Assembly: GCF_028688795.1 (NCBI RefSeq)
Contig: NZ_JAQTXM010000032.1
Location: 1 to 47,299 of the forward strand
DNA: 47,299 nucleotides
Direction of reading: 5' to 3'
Source of the DNA: Rhodoferax sp.
GTDB taxonomy: Bacteria; Pseudomonadota; Gammaproteobacteria; Burkholderiales; Burkholderiaceae_C
The notes under the pieces were generated by a model that made no database searches, was not told the origin of the DNA, and worked only from the letters and a program-made list of their open reading frames with translations. Each line of letters opens with the position of its first letter. The first letter of the stretch is position 1. The position numbers and the translations under genes were made by a program. Positions 1 through 9,714 of this stretch are shown here, in pieces.

Positions 1-55
1 TCAGCTCATCCTTTTGTGCATGGCTGAGTTCGGTGAGGTCGGGCAGGGTTGGCAT
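1..55 (-). CDS. IS66-type transposase, N-terminal fragment (runs off left edge)
   Basis: Reading leftward from an ATG at 55-53 gives 18 codons, MPTLPDLTELSHAQKDEL, with no stop before the window edge. This resembles the N-terminus of stand-alone IS66-family transposases (PDL...L..AQKDAL, followed in full proteins by a coiled coil). A GCGAG sequence about 10 bases upstream could be the ribosome-binding site. No insertion-sequence terminal repeat can be recognised between here and the end of lgt. The call rests on a short stretch, so it is a family-level guess. Confidence 0.45.
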   Translation of the reverse strand, partial: MPTLPDLTELSHAQKDEL

Positions 56-120
56 CAAAACCAATTCTCGCTCACTATTTCATAGCGAACTCAAATTAAT
101 CTCCATTGGGAGCTGAGTAG

Positions 121-933
121 TTACAAATTTTTAGGCTGCAACCTGGCCCACCACCAAAGTCCAATGCCGCCCAGAATCATCGGCACACACAGCCACTGCC
201 CCATGCTCATGCCCAAACTCAGCAGGCCGAGGTGTGCATCAGGCTCACGGAAAAATTCGGCAATGAACCTGAACAATCCATAACCAAACAAGAACGCCGC
301 CGCCACTTGTCCGCGTGCCCTGGGTTTGCGCGCGTACAGCCATAGCAGCACGAACAGCAGCAAGCCTTCCAGCAAAAATTGGTAAATTTGCGAAGGGTGC
401 CGTGGTAAGTCACCGGCACCACGAAACACCATGCCCCAAGGCAAATCCGGGCTGGCCACACGGCCCCACAGCTCGCCGTTAATGAAATTGCCAACGCGCC
501 CCGCTGCCAACCCGGTTGGCACACAAGGTGCCACAAAGTCGGCCACCTGCAGCCAAGGTTTGCCGCGCGAATGAGCAAACCAGACCATCGCCACAATCAC
601 ACCCAGCAAACCGCCATGAAAACTCATGCCGCCTTGCCACACGGAAAATACCTCCAGCGGGTGGGCAGCGTAATACAGCGGTTTGTAAAACAGGCAGTAG
701 CCCAGGCGCCCGCCCAACACCACACCCATCACACCCAAAAACAGAAAGTCTTCGACATGCTGGCGGTTCCAGGCCTGGGCGCCGCGCATGGATGCGTAGG
801 GCTCATGCCGCAAGCGCCGCGTGCCCAACCACATGAACAGGCCAAAAGCCGCCAGATAAGTCAGACCATACCAGTGCACCGCCAATGGCCCCAATTGCAG
901 GGCCACGGGGTTAATTTCGGGATGAACCAGCAT
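121..933 (-). CDS. lgt: Prolipoprotein diacylglyceryl transferase Lgt
   Basis: Inner-membrane enzyme that moves a diacylglyceryl group from phosphatidylglycerol to the lipobox cysteine of prolipoproteins, the first step of lipoprotein maturation. The protein (270 aa, usual length) has several membrane segments, the conserved [11 protein letters not shown] stretch, the family signature [14 protein letters not shown], and [12 protein letters not shown] near the C-terminus. The open frame extends 39 codons further upstream, but that part lies in ilvD. The start [15 protein letters not shown] fits other Lgt proteins. Its ATG overlaps the ilvD stop codon by one base (TGATG), which suggests translational coupling and one transcript with ilvD. 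Confidence 0.95.
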   Translation of the reverse strand: MLVHPEINPVALQLGPLAVHWYGLTYLAAFGLFMWLGTRRLRHEPYASMRGAQAWNRQHVEDFLFLGVMGVVLGGRLGYCLFYKPLYYAAHPLEVFSVWQGGMSFHGGLLGVIVAMVWFAHSRGKPWLQVADFVAPCVPTGLAAGRVGNFINGELWGRVASPDLPWGMVFRGAGDLPRHPSQIYQFLLEGLLLFVLLWLYARKPRARGQVAAAFLFGYGLFRFIAEFFREPDAHLGLLSLGMSMGQWLCVPMILGGIGLWWWARLQPKNL

Positions 934-2768
934 CAGTCGGCAAGCAGGGACAGATCGCGCACAGCACCTTTGTCGGCCGACATCACCAGCTTGGCATAAG
1001 CCCGCAGTGCAGCCGAGACCTTGCGTGGACGCGGTTTGGCGGGTTTCCAACCCAAGGCGTCCTGCTCGATACGGCGTCGAGCCAGCTCTTCATCGGACAC
1101 CAGCACGTTGATGGACCTATTGGGAATGTCAATGCGAATGCGGTCACCCTGGCGAATCAGGCCAATGGCGCCGCCACCGGCTGCTTCTGGCGATGCGTGG
1201 CCAATCGACAAGCCCGAGGTGCCGCCCGAGAAACGGCCATCGGTCAGCAGCGCACAGGCTTTGCCCAGCCCCTTGGACTTGATGTACGACGTGGGGTAGA
1301 GCATTTCCTGCATGCCGGGGCCACCCTTAGGGCCTTCGTAGCGCACGATGACCACATCACCGGCCTTGACCTTGTCGGCCAGAATGTCAGCCACAGCTTC
1401 GTCTTGCGACTCGGTCACGTAGGCCGGGCCTTCAAATACCATCAGTGTGTCATCCACGCCGGCGGTTTTGACGACGCAGCCATTCAGGGCGATGTTGCCC
1501 ACCAGCACCGCCAAACCGCCTTCTTGCGAGTAAGCGTGCGCGCCGGAGCGAATGCAGCCTTCCACACGGTCAATGTCCAGGCTGGGCCAGCGCGACTTCT
1601 GGCTGAACGCCACCTGCGAGGGCACGCCCGCAGGGCCCGCCTTGTAAAAGGTTTGCACCTCGGGGCTGGGGTTGCGCGCGATGTCCCACTGGTCAAGCGC
1701 ATCTTTCAGGGTTTTGGTATGCACCGTGGGCACGTCAGTGTGCAGCTTGCCAACGCGGTCAAGCTCACCCAGGATGGCCATGATGCCGCCCGCGCGGTGC
1801 ACGTCTTCGATGTGGTACTTGGGTGTGTTGGGGGCCACCTTGCAAAGCTGCGGCACATCGCGCGAAATGCGGTCAATGTCGGCCATGGTGAAGTCAATCT
1901 CAGCCTCTTGGGCAATCGCCAAGATATGCAAAATGGTGTTGGTCGAGCCGCCCATGGCGATGTCCAGGGTGATGGCGTTCTCGAAAGCCTTGAAACCTAT
2001 GGCGCGCGGCAACACCGAAGCGTCGTCTTGCTCGTAATAGCGTTTGCACAAGTCAACGGCCACTTGCCCAGCACGCTTGAACAATTGCTCGCGATCAGCG
2101 TGCGTGGCTACCACCGTGCCATTGCCCGGCAGCGACAAGCCCAGGGCCTCGGTCAGGCAGTTCATGGAATTGGCGGTGAACATGCCTGAGCATGACCCGC
2201 AGGTGGGACAAGCCGAGCGCTCTACCTCAGCCAAGTCTTCGTCGGATACCTTGTCGTCGACCGCCATCACCATGGCATCGACCAAGTCCAGCTTGAACAC
2301 GCTCAAACGGGTTTTGCCCGCTTCCATTGGGCCGCCAGACACAAAAACGACCGGGATGTTCAGGCGCATGGCAGCCATCAGCATGCCGGGGGTGATCTTG
2401 TCGCAATTGGAGATGCACACCATGGCATCCGCACAGTGGGCGTTAACCATGTATTCGACACTGTCGGCAATGATGTCGCGGCTGGGCAGCGAATACAGCA
2501 TGCCGTCATGACCCATGGCGATGCCGTCGTCTACCGCAATGGTGTTGAACTCTTTGGCCACACCGCCCGCAGCCTCGATCTCGCGTGCCACCAACTGACC
2601 CAGGTCTTTCAAGTGAACGTGCCCAGGCACAAACTGGGTGAAAGAATTGACCACGGCGATGATCGGTTTTTCAAAATCGCCATCTTTCATGCCGGTGGCA
2701 CGCCAAAGTGAACGGGCGCCCGCCATGTTGCGGCCGGCGGTGGTGGTTTTTGAACGGTAGACAGGCAT
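933..2768 (-). CDS. ilvD: Dihydroxy-acid dehydratase IlvD
   Basis: Iron-sulfur dehydratase that converts 2,3-dihydroxy-isovalerate and its methyl homologue into 2-oxo acids in valine and isoleucine synthesis; cytoplasmic. The 611-aa length is normal. Cluster-binding cysteines are visible in [11 protein letters not shown] and in [18 protein letters not shown], and the C-terminal half has the usual [20 protein letters not shown] region. It starts at an ATG ([20 protein letters not shown]) typical of the family. The stop codon overlaps the start of lgt, so the two are probably one operon. The 164 bases upstream, before the next gene, hold no recognisable feature. Confidence 0.96.
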   Translation of the reverse strand: MPVYRSKTTTAGRNMAGARSLWRATGMKDGDFEKPIIAVVNSFTQFVPGHVHLKDLGQLVAREIEAAGGVAKEFNTIAVDDGIAMGHDGMLYSLPSRDIIADSVEYMVNAHCADAMVCISNCDKITPGMLMAAMRLNIPVVFVSGGPMEAGKTRLSVFKLDLVDAMVMAVDDKVSDEDLAEVERSACPTCGSCSGMFTANSMNCLTEALGLSLPGNGTVVATHADREQLFKRAGQVAVDLCKRYYEQDDASVLPRAIGFKAFENAITLDIAMGGSTNTILHILAIAQEAEIDFTMADIDRISRDVPQLCKVAPNTPKYHIEDVHRAGGIMAILGELDRVGKLHTDVPTVHTKTLKDALDQWDIARNPSPEVQTFYKAGPAGVPSQVAFSQKSRWPSLDIDRVEGCIRSGAHAYSQEGGLAVLVGNIALNGCVVKTAGVDDTLMVFEGPAYVTESQDEAVADILADKVKAGDVVIVRYEGPKGGPGMQEMLYPTSYIKSKGLGKACALLTDGRFSGGTSGLSIGHASPEAAGGGAIGLIRQGDRIRIDIPNRSINVLVSDEELARRRIEQDALGWKPAKPRPRKVSAALRAYAKLVMSADKGAVRDLSLLAD

Positions 2769-2932
2769 GGTGATTGGTGCAAAGTGGGGTTAAAAACAAG
2801 GAAATAGGGCTACCGGATTATGTCCCAGAGGCCTTGAATCTTGAATGCCCGGGCTGGCGTCAAGGTGACTGGAACAGGGCCAGTTCAGGCGGCATCAATG
2901 GCCTGCTGGCAATCACACTGGCTGCCTGCGGC

Positions 2933-3181
2933 TTATCGTTTGCGTGTTTTCTGGAAATTGGCGTCCAATGCGTTTTTGGTGCGCTCACGGCGGGCGTCCC
3001 GGAGTTTGTCTTCGTGCGCCATGGCTTTGCGCTTGGTGTAGCCCGAGCTATCGGCCCATGCCCACCACGCCACGGCCAGGGCGAACGGCGCCAGCACCCA
3101 CCACCACGACAACGCGGCCACAGGACCTGTCTCTGTGTACTTCAGCACCAACAAAATCAGCCCCAAGCCGAGCAAATACAT
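2933..3181 (-). CDS. Small Trp-rich membrane protein
   Basis: An 82-aa protein with an N-terminal membrane segment (MYLLGLGLILLVLKY), a tryptophan-rich second hydrophobic stretch (LSWWWVLAPF...AWWAWADSSGY) and a highly charged C-terminal tail of Lys/Arg/Glu. This pattern matches the small Trp-rich protein family found mainly in betaproteobacteria, whose function is unknown. A GGAGAA ribosome-binding site lies just upstream of the ATG. It is transcribed away from the cytochrome gene to its right and toward ilvD. Confidence is good that it is a real gene; its role cannot be told from sequence. Confidence 0.8.
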   Translation of the reverse strand: MYLLGLGLILLVLKYTETGPVAALSWWWVLAPFALAVAWWAWADSSGYTKRKAMAHEDKLRDARRERTKNALDANFQKTRKR

Positions 3182-3248
3182 GGTTCATTCTCCAAATCAG
3201 TCTGATCAATCGGCAAGCAGCACCAGTCAACCGTGCCGCCTACAATGA

Positions 3249-3277
3249 CGTTAAAGCTACTCTAACCCACTTTAACG
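3249..3277. promoter_or_regulatory. 8-bp inverted repeat upstream of the cytochrome c gene
   Basis: CGTTAAAG at 3249-3256 and CTTTAACG at 3270-3277 form a perfect inverted repeat with a 13-base spacer. It ends 12 bases before the cytochrome c start, just before the GAAGGA ribosome-binding region. The geometry suits a dimeric repressor site or an RNA hairpin hiding the ribosome-binding site. No regulator can be named. Confidence 0.3.
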
Positions 3278-3289
3278 AAGGACGACACG

Positions 3290-3592
3290 ATGAATCGCTC
3301 TCTCTTTGCATTGCTTGCTGCCGCCTCTTTTGCGGCACCGGTGCTGGCGGATCAGGCCTTGGCGCAAAGCAAAAACTGCATGGCCTGCCATGCGGTCGAA
3401 AAAAAAGTGGTGGGGCCTGCTTACAAAGATGTGGCCAAGAAATACGCTGGTCAAGACGTGGCCGCCAAACTGGCCACTAAGGTGATGAAAGGCGGCTCGG
3501 GTGTGTGGGGTGCAATCCCCATGCCCGCCAATCCACAAGTGAGCCAAGCCGACGCTGACACCTTGGTGAAGTGGGTGCTATCGATGAAATAG
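3290..3592 (+). CDS. Periplasmic monohaem cytochrome c (c551/c552 type)
   Basis: A 100-aa precursor with a Sec signal peptide (MNRSLFALLAAASFAAPVLA, cleavage after residue 20). The mature protein is a small class I cytochrome c. The haem-binding site is C30-M-A-C33-H34, and the likely sixth ligand is M78 in the GAIPMPAN loop, which matches the family pattern of c551/c552 proteins. It would shuttle electrons in the periplasm between respiratory complexes. A GAAGGA ribosome-binding site precedes the ATG, and a hairpin terminator follows within 25 bases, so it is probably transcribed alone. The specific donor and acceptor cannot be deduced. Confidence 0.93.
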   Translation: MNRSLFALLAAASFAAPVLADQALAQSKNCMACHAVEKKVVGPAYKDVAKKYAGQDVAAKLATKVMKGGSGVWGAIPMPANPQVSQADADTLVKWVLSMK

Positions 3593-3609
3593 GCGGCACG
3601 ACCGGCCAA

Positions 3610-3637
3610 AAAAAAGCCCGCTGTAGCGGGCTTTTTT
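3610..3637. terminator. Bidirectional Rho-independent terminator
   Basis: GCCCGC (3616-3621) and GCGGGC (3626-3631) enclose a TGTA loop, with an A-run on the left and six Ts on the right. It therefore works in both directions: downstream of the cytochrome c gene on the plus strand, and downstream of acs (with the intervening repeat) on the minus strand. Confidence 0.9.
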
Positions 3638-3661
3638 CATGCCGGCATCGTGCCAGCATAT

Positions 3662-3720
3662 TTATAAAAAATAAGCCGCTGGCCCTTATGAAATAAGCGC
3701 AAGCAGCTTCTATTTTTATA
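3662..3720 (+). repeat. Dispersed ~50-bp repeat, copy 1 (intergenic)
   Basis: Contains the family core GGCCCTTATGAAATAAG followed by CGCAAGCAGCT and an A/T-rich tail ending in TATAGC. It fills the gap between the terminator and the acs stop codon. The same pattern recurs at seven other places in the window, listed separately. Confidence 0.8.
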
Positions 3721-3723
3721 GCA

Positions 3724-5721
3724 TCAGTAGGCTTGACCCAACTGACCCAGAATGGCTGGGTTTTCCAGTGTCGAGGTGTCTTGGGTGATGGTTTCACCCT
3801 TGGCCAGCGAGCGAAGCAGGCGACGCATGATCTTGCCAGAACGGGTCTTGGGCAAGTTTTCACCAAAGCGAATGTCTTTCGGCTTGGCAATGGGGCCAAT
3901 TTCCTTGGCCACCCAGTCACGCAATTCTTTGGCGATTTGCTTGGCTTCGTCGCCAGTCGGCACGCCACGCTTCAGCACCACAAAGGCGCAGATGGCTTCA
4001 CCGGTCAGGTCATCAGGACGGCCCACCACGGCGGCTTCTGCCACCAGGTCGGTCTTGGCCACCAAAGCTGATTCGATTTCCATGGTGCCCATGCGGTGAC
4101 CCGACACGTTCAACACGTCATCAATACGGCCGGTGATGCGGAAGTAACCGCGGTCTTCACTGCGCACCGCGCCGTCGCCGGCGAGGTAGTAGGTACCACC
4201 CATTTCTGGCGGAAAGTAGCTGCTCTTGAAACGCTCAGGGTCATTCCAGATGGTGCGAATCATCGATGGCCATGGGCGCTTGATGACCAGCATGCCGCCT
4301 GAGCCGTTGGGTACGTCCTGACCCGCTTCATCCACGATGGCGGCCATGATGCCGGGCAACGGCAAGGTGCAGCTACCTGGAACCAAAGGTGTAGCACCAG
4401 GCAGTGGCGTGATCATGTGGCCACCGGTTTCGGTCTGCCAGAAGGTGTCCACAATCGGGCATTTTTCATGGCCGATGTTTTTGTAGTACCACATCCAGGC
4501 TTCTGGGTTGATGGGTTCACCCACCGAACCCAGAATGCGCAGGCTGCTCAGGTCAGAACGGTCTGGGTGCACTTTTTCGTCAGACTCAGCCGACTTGATC
4601 AGCGAGCGAATGGCAGTAGGTGCGGTGTAGAAAATGCTGCACTTGTGGCGCTCGATCATCTGCCAGAAACGGCCAGCGTTGGGGTAGGTTGGGATGCCTT
4701 CAAAAATGATTTGTGTGGCGCCAGCTGCCAGCGGGCCGTAAGCCACGTAGGCGTGACCGGTGATCCAGCCGATGTCAGCCGTGCACCAGAACACGTCGTC
4801 TGCTTTCAAGTCAAAGGTCCAGTCCATGGTCAACTTGGACCACAACACAAAACCACCGGTGGCGTGCTGCACGCCTTTGGGCTTGCCAGTTGAACCAGAG
4901 GTAAACAAGATGAACAACGGGTGCTCGGCACCCACCATCACCGGCGCGCATTCGGTGCTTTGACCAGCGAGTGCTTCAGTGAAGGTCACGTCACGGCCAG
5001 CCACCATGTTGCAGGCAGCGGTGGTGCGTTCAAACACAAACACCGACTTGATGGATTCACAGCCACCCAGGCCCAGGCCTTCGTCCACAATGCCTTTGAG
5101 GGGCAACTGCTTGCCACCACGCATCTGGAAGTTGGCAGTGACGACGGCCACGGCGCCCGCGTCAATGATGCGTTCTTGCAAGGCCTTGGCCGAGAAACCG
5201 CCGAACACCACGCTGTGGGTGGCGCCAATACGGGCGCAAGCTTGCATGGCCACCACGCCTTCGAGCGTCATGGGCATGTAAATCAGGACACGGTCACCCT
5301 TTTGGATGCCACGTGCCTTGAGGGCGTTGGCGAACTGGCTGACCTTGGCCAGCAATTCTTTGTAAGTTGTCTTGGTGACTTCACCACCATCAGCTTCAAA
5401 AATGACAGCGACTTTGTTCTCATTGGGCGTACCCATGTGCTTGTCAAGGCAGTTGGCTGAAGCGTTGAGTTCGCCGTCTTCAAACCACTTGTAGAACGGC
5501 GCATTCGACTCGTCCAGTGTCTTGGTGAAGGGTTTGCTCCACACCACATTTTCACGGGCCAGGCGGGCCCAGAAACCTTCAAAATCTTTTTCTGCTTCAG
5601 CGCACAAGGCGTTGTAGCCCTCCATGCCTTGAATGCGGGCCGCCTTGACGGTCGCTTCGCTGGGTGGGAACACGCGGTTTTCAACCAATGTGGATTCAAC
5701 AGCAGTTTTAGGTGTAGTCAC
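3724..5721 (-). CDS. acs: Acetyl-CoA synthetase (AMP-forming)
   Basis: Activates acetate to acetyl-CoA through acetyl-AMP, for growth on or scavenging of acetate. The adenylation-domain P-loop [18 protein letters not shown], the hinge region [15 protein letters not shown], and the C-terminal [13 protein letters not shown] are all present. The lysine in SGK is the one acetylated by Pat-type enzymes in relatives. The frame runs 18 codons upstream to an ATG. The better start is the GTG at 5721-5719, because AGAGGAG lies 8 bases before it and the resulting 665 aa fits the family. It faces a divergently transcribed yqhA-like gene, with the promoters probably in the 130 bases between. Confidence 0.95.
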   Translation of the reverse strand: MTTPKTAVESTLVENRVFPPSEATVKAARIQGMEGYNALCAEAEKDFEGFWARLARENVVWSKPFTKTLDESNAPFYKWFEDGELNASANCLDKHMGTPNENKVAVIFEADGGEVTKTTYKELLAKVSQFANALKARGIQKGDRVLIYMPMTLEGVVAMQACARIGATHSVVFGGFSAKALQERIIDAGAVAVVTANFQMRGGKQLPLKGIVDEGLGLGGCESIKSVFVFERTTAACNMVAGRDVTFTEALAGQSTECAPVMVGAEHPLFILFTSGSTGKPKGVQHATGGFVLWSKLTMDWTFDLKADDVFWCTADIGWITGHAYVAYGPLAAGATQIIFEGIPTYPNAGRFWQMIERHKCSIFYTAPTAIRSLIKSAESDEKVHPDRSDLSSLRILGSVGEPINPEAWMWYYKNIGHEKCPIVDTFWQTETGGHMITPLPGATPLVPGSCTLPLPGIMAAIVDEAGQDVPNGSGGMLVIKRPWPSMIRTIWNDPERFKSSYFPPEMGGTYYLAGDGAVRSEDRGYFRITGRIDDVLNVSGHRMGTMEIESALVAKTDLVAEAAVVGRPDDLTGEAICAFVVLKRGVPTGDEAKQIAKELRDWVAKEIGPIAKPKDIRFGENLPKTRSGKIMRRLLRSLAKGETITQDTSTLENPAILGQLGQAY

Positions 5722-5853
5722 AGATAAGTCTCCTCTAGTTAAACAATGTTCGCCCAGTAATGTCATGGCTGGCACTTACATGCTACTGACTATCAAGCAC
5801 TCATCACCTGCCCGGTAAACTCCCCACGTTGTTTCCATTACCGAGTACCCCCT

Positions 5854-6453
5854 ATGTCCGAACCCATTTCAAGCCCGCGCCCTTTGCGCCCAATTCCCCG
5901 CCTGATATTTGCCAGCCGCTGGCTTCAGTTGCCGCTGTACCTTGGGTTGATTGCTGCGCAGTGTGTGTATGTCTTTCACTTCTGGGTGGAACTGGTGCAT
6001 CTGCTTGAGGCCGCCTTTGGCAGCCAGACGGCACTGCAAGCGTTGATTGACGGCATTGGTTACAAGACCGATGTGCCCATCACGCACCTGAACGAGACCA
6101 TCATCATGCTGGTGGTGTTGGCGCTGATCGACGTGGTGATGATCTCCAATTTGCTGATTATGGTGATTGTTGGCGGCTACGAAACCTTTGTGAGCCGTCT
6201 GAACCTGGAAGGGCACGATGACCAACCCGAGTGGCTAGACCACGTGAACGCATCAGTGCTCAAGGTCAAGTTGGCCACGGCGATCATCGGCATCAGCTCG
6301 ATTCACCTGCTCAAAACCTTTATCAACGCTGCCAATTACAGCGACAAGGTGTTGATTGCGCAAACTGTCATCCACATCACATTTTTGCTTTCAGCCATTG
6401 CCATTGCCTACACCGACAAGCTGATGTCGCATGGCCCAGCGTCATCACATTGA
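5854..6453 (+). CDS. YqhA/UPF0114 family membrane protein
   Basis: A 199-aa integral membrane protein of the TIGR00645/YqhA type. It has an N-terminal tail, a first segment around [21 protein letters not shown], a central pair ([27 protein letters not shown]) and a C-terminal hydrophobic segment. The central D-V-V-M-I-S-N-L-L run and the following [10 protein letters not shown] are typical of the family. The function of this family is not established. The gene is divergent from acs and stands 115 bases before the Mrp operon, so it could be transcribed with it, though no terminator or promoter can be recognised in the gap. Confidence 0.85.
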   Translation: MSEPISSPRPLRPIPRLIFASRWLQLPLYLGLIAAQCVYVFHFWVELVHLLEAAFGSQTALQALIDGIGYKTDVPITHLNETIIMLVVLALIDVVMISNLLIMVIVGGYETFVSRLNLEGHDDQPEWLDHVNASVLKVKLATAIIGISSIHLLKTFINAANYSDKVLIAQTVIHITFLLSAIAIAYTDKLMSHGPASSH

Positions 6454-6568
6454 CGGCTCTACCCCAGCCGATGACGCAGGCGCTGGCGTGCGGCAATTCA
6501 TCACACGCCCTGTTGGGTTAACCGGTCAGTACGCGTGCACAAATGCGTCGACGTGAAAAAATAGTCTG

Positions 6569-9376
6569 ATGCATTTGCTTCTTGCTATCCTGATCCCATT
6601 TTTTGGCTCTGTACTGGTGGCCCTGCTGGCGCACCGCGGTCGCAGCGTGTCGGCCTGGACAACCGCAGGGACCACGGTTTTGGCGCTCGCTGTTCTTGCA
6701 CCCTCGCTCATTGACAGTTTTGCCGGTAAAACAACCATTCAGCGCGTGGGCTGGATACCAAGTGCCGGACTCGACCTGAGCTTTCGCATGGATGGCTTGG
6801 GCGTGCTGTTTTCGCTGTTGATTCTGCTCATCGGCCTGCTGGTGATTTTGTATGCGCACTATTACCTGTCACCGCGCGACAGCTTGAGCAGGCTCTACAC
6901 CTACCTGCTGATGTTCATGGGGTCAATGCTGGGCGTGGTGCTGTCTGAAAACCTGATCCAGTTGCTGATTTTCTGGGAGCTGACCAGCCTGTCATCTTTT
7001 ATGTTGATCGCTTACTGGCGCCACCGCGAGGCCGCACGCGCAGGCGCCAAAATGGCACTGGCGATTACTGGCGCAGGGGGGCTCGCGCTGCTGGGCGGCT
7101 TTATCTTGCTGGGTGAGATGGTCGGCAGCTATGAGCTCACCACTGTGCTGGCCAGTGGCGACCTGGTTCGCGCCCACCCGCTTTACTTGCCCGCCCTGTT
7201 GCTGATTTTGCTCGGTGCGTTTACCAAATCAGCGCAGTTTCCTTTCCATTTCTGGCTGCCAAACGCCATGGCGGCGCCCACACCCGTGTCGGCCTACCTG
7301 CACTCGGCCACGATGGTGAAAGCCGGTGTTTTTTTGCTGGCCCGGCTGTTCCCAGTGCTCTCGGGCACCGATGCCTGGACCTGGTGGGTGGGTGGTGTCG
7401 GCCTAACCACTTTCTTGCTGGGTGCGGTGTTGGCCTTGTTCAAACACGACCTCAAGGGCTTACTGGCCTACTCAACCATCAGCCATCTTGGCCTGATCAC
7501 CGCGCTGTTTGGCATTGGCACGCCGCTGGCGGCTGTGGCTGGTGTATTTCACATCATCAACCACGCCATTTTCAAGGCCGGCCTGTTCATGGCGGCAGGC
7601 ATCATTGACCACGAATGCGGCACCCGCGACATGCGCCGTATCAATGGCCTTTGGCACTACATGCCACACACCGCCACCTTGGCCATGGTGGCCTCTGCCG
7701 CCATGGCGGGGGTGCCGTTGGCCAATGGCTTTTTGTCCAAGGAAATGTTTTTTGCCGAAGCCGTGGCGGCCAGCAGTGACCTGCGCCTGGGCTGGTTGCT
7801 GCCTGTGGTGGTCACGTTGGCGGGGATTTTTGCGGTGGCCTATTCCATACGCTTTATCCATGATGTGTTTTTTAATGGTGAGCCCATCAACCTGCCCAAA
7901 ACACCGCATGAGCCACCGCGCTGGATGAAGGTGCCGGTTGAAATTTTGGTGGTAGTGGTGTTGTTGGTCGGTATCTTCCCAGCTCAAACCGTTGAGCCTT
8001 TGCTGGCCATTGCGGCAAGTGCCGTGCTGCAGGGGCCGCTGCCCGTGCACAACCTGGCTATTTGGCACGGCTTCAGTCCGGCACTGTGGATGAGCATCAT
8101 CGCCTTGGGTGGCGGTGCCGTACTTTACTGGGGCCGCAAACCGCTGTTTGCCCTGCATGACCGGCTGGACGAGCGTTTGCAGGGCCGGCTGATATTTGAT
8201 GCCGGTTTGAATGCCGTGTTGGCCGTTGCCCGGCGCATCACCTATTGGCTTGACACCGGCTCTCTGCAGCGTCAGTTGATGCTGTTTGTGCTTTGCGCAC
8301 TGGTCCTCGGTGGTGCTGGTTTGACACTGGTAGCCGCCCCGTTGACAGGCACGCGCACCCTGCTGCCAGTTGATCTGGTCAGCCTGACCGCTGCTGTGGC
8401 CCTGGTGTTGGCCACGCTGGCGGCCACAGTGATGCATCGTCAGCGACTCACTGCGCTGATCTTGACCGGCGCGGTGGGCTTGATCGTGGCGCTGGTGTTT
8501 GTCAAGTTTTCTGCGCCTGACTTGGCACTGACGCAGCTGTCAGTGGAGGTGGTCACGGTTATCTTGCTGCTGCTGGCGCTGTACTTTTTGCCAGCCCACA
8601 CACCACGCGAGTCGGGTGCAGCAAGGCGTTGGCGTGATGCCGGCATTGGCCTGCTGGCGGGTGGCGGGGCCGCAGCAATGGCCTGGGCGGTGCTGACGCG
8701 TTCCAGTGACAACATTGCCGGCTTTTTCATTCAAAACAGCGTGCCCGGCGGCGGCGGGCACAACGTGGTGAACGTGATTCTGGTTGATTTCCGCGGCTTT
8801 GACACCTTTGGTGAAATCACCGTGCTGGCACTGGCGGGCTTGGGTATTTTTGCCCTGCTGGGCGAATTGCAATTGCCAGGCCCGACGAAAGATGCCAACG
8901 GACGCGCCTGGAACTTTGACACCCATCCCATGATTCTGGCCACCTTTGCCCGGCTCTTGCTGCCACTTGCCTTGCTGGTGTCGGTGTTCATCTTTTTGCG
9001 CGGCCACAACCTGCCGGGCGGTGGCTTCATTGCCGGCCTGATCACCGCCATTGCCCTGATCATGCAATACCTGGCCAACGGCGTTATCTGGACGCATGCG
9101 CGATTGCCAGAGCGCACGCAACCCGTAATTGCAGCAGGCTTGCTCATCGCGCTGCTGACCGGGCTGGCAAGCTGGTTGTTTGGTCGCCCGTTCCTGACCT
9201 CAACGTTCGGGCATGTCAACTGGCCGCTGGTGGGTGAATTTGAACTCGCCTCTGCCATGGCGTTTGATTTGGGCGTCTTTTTGGTGGTGGTGGGTGCCAC
9301 CCTGCTGATTTTGATCAACCTTGGTCTGGCCCACCGCGCCAACCATGACAAGGAGGCCCAGCCATGGAAGCCCTGA
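6569..9376 (+). CDS. mnhA: Mrp/Pha cation-proton antiporter subunit A fused to B
   Basis: Largest subunit (935 aa) of the Mrp-type Na+(K+)/H+ antiporter. The N-terminal part (about residues 60-420) is homologous to the NuoL proton-pumping subunit of complex I, with the conserved [10 protein letters not shown] glutamate, [13 protein letters not shown] lysine and HSATMVKAG motifs. The region around 600-680 matches the extra MrpA domain. The last 150 residues ([18 protein letters not shown]) are an MrpB domain. This A/B fusion is the group 2 arrangement, known as PhaAB in rhizobia. The first gene of a tight six-gene operon, it overlaps the next gene by 13 bases. No clear ribosome-binding site precedes the ATG. 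Confidence 0.93.
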   Translation: MHLLLAILIPFFGSVLVALLAHRGRSVSAWTTAGTTVLALAVLAPSLIDSFAGKTTIQRVGWIPSAGLDLSFRMDGLGVLFSLLILLIGLLVILYAHYYLSPRDSLSRLYTYLLMFMGSMLGVVLSENLIQLLIFWELTSLSSFMLIAYWRHREAARAGAKMALAITGAGGLALLGGFILLGEMVGSYELTTVLASGDLVRAHPLYLPALLLILLGAFTKSAQFPFHFWLPNAMAAPTPVSAYLHSATMVKAGVFLLARLFPVLSGTDAWTWWVGGVGLTTFLLGAVLALFKHDLKGLLAYSTISHLGLITALFGIGTPLAAVAGVFHIINHAIFKAGLFMAAGIIDHECGTRDMRRINGLWHYMPHTATLAMVASAAMAGVPLANGFLSKEMFFAEAVAASSDLRLGWLLPVVVTLAGIFAVAYSIRFIHDVFFNGEPINLPKTPHEPPRWMKVPVEILVVVVLLVGIFPAQTVEPLLAIAASAVLQGPLPVHNLAIWHGFSPALWMSIIALGGGAVLYWGRKPLFALHDRLDERLQGRLIFDAGLNAVLAVARRITYWLDTGSLQRQLMLFVLCALVLGGAGLTLVAAPLTGTRTLLPVDLVSLTAAVALVLATLAATVMHRQRLTALILTGAVGLIVALVFVKFSAPDLALTQLSVEVVTVILLLLALYFLPAHTPRESGAARRWRDAGIGLLAGGGAAAMAWAVLTRSSDNIAGFFIQNSVPGGGGHNVVNVILVDFRGFDTFGEITVLALAGLGIFALLGELQLPGPTKDANGRAWNFDTHPMILATFARLLLPLALLVSVFIFLRGHNLPGGGFIAGLITAIALIMQYLANGVIWTHARLPERTQPVIAAGLLIALLTGLASWLFGRPFLTSTFGHVNWPLVGEFELASAMAFDLGVFLVVVGATLLILINLGLAHRANHDKEAQPWKP

Positions 9377-9714
9377 TTGCCCTGGCCATTGGCACCTTGA
9401 CGGGCTGCGGCGTCTATTTGATCTTGCGGGCACGCACCTTTGCGGTGGTGCTTGGGCTGACATTGCTGTCGTACGGCGTCAACCTGTTTTTGTTTGCGAC
9501 AGGCCGACTGGTGATTGGCCAGCCCCCCGTGATCTCGGGTGCGCTGGGTCATGCCGACCCACTGCCGCAAGCCCTGGTGCTCACCGCCATCGTGATCGGC
9601 TTTGCCATGACGGCGTTTGTCATCATGCTCAGCTTGCGCGCCCGTGACGAATTCGGCAACGACCATGTTGACGGCACAGACACCACAGTCCCAGCCAAAG
9701 GTGACGCCGCATGA
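9364..9714 (+). CDS. mnhC: Mrp antiporter subunit C
   Basis: A 116-aa, three-helix membrane subunit related to NuoK of complex I. The segments [20 protein letters not shown] and [19 protein letters not shown] fit the family, including the [17 protein letters not shown] stretch. It begins inside the end of subunit A with an AGGAGG-like ribosome-binding site (AAGGAGGCC) directly upstream of the ATG. It overlaps the following subunit D gene by four bases (ATGA). Tight packing points to co-translation of the antiporter complex. Confidence 0.93.
   Translation: MEALIALAIGTLTGCGVYLILRARTFAVVLGLTLLSYGVNLFLFATGRLVIGQPPVISGALGHADPLPQALVLTAIVIGFAMTAFVIMLSLRARDEFGNDHVDGTDTTVPAKGDAA

Noticed and set aside
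1197..2189. Long 330-codon frame opposite ilvD
   Set aside because: Antisense shadow of a highly conserved, GC-rich gene; His/Ala/Gly-rich composition typical of such shadows.
7472..8437. 321-codon frame opposite the Mrp subunit A gene
   Set aside because: Gln/His/Arg-rich shadow of the antiporter gene with no motif.
8540..9121. Subunit B of the Mrp antiporter as a missing gene
   Set aside because: The MrpB domain is fused to the end of subunit A, so the operon is complete in the A/B-C-D-E-F-G form.
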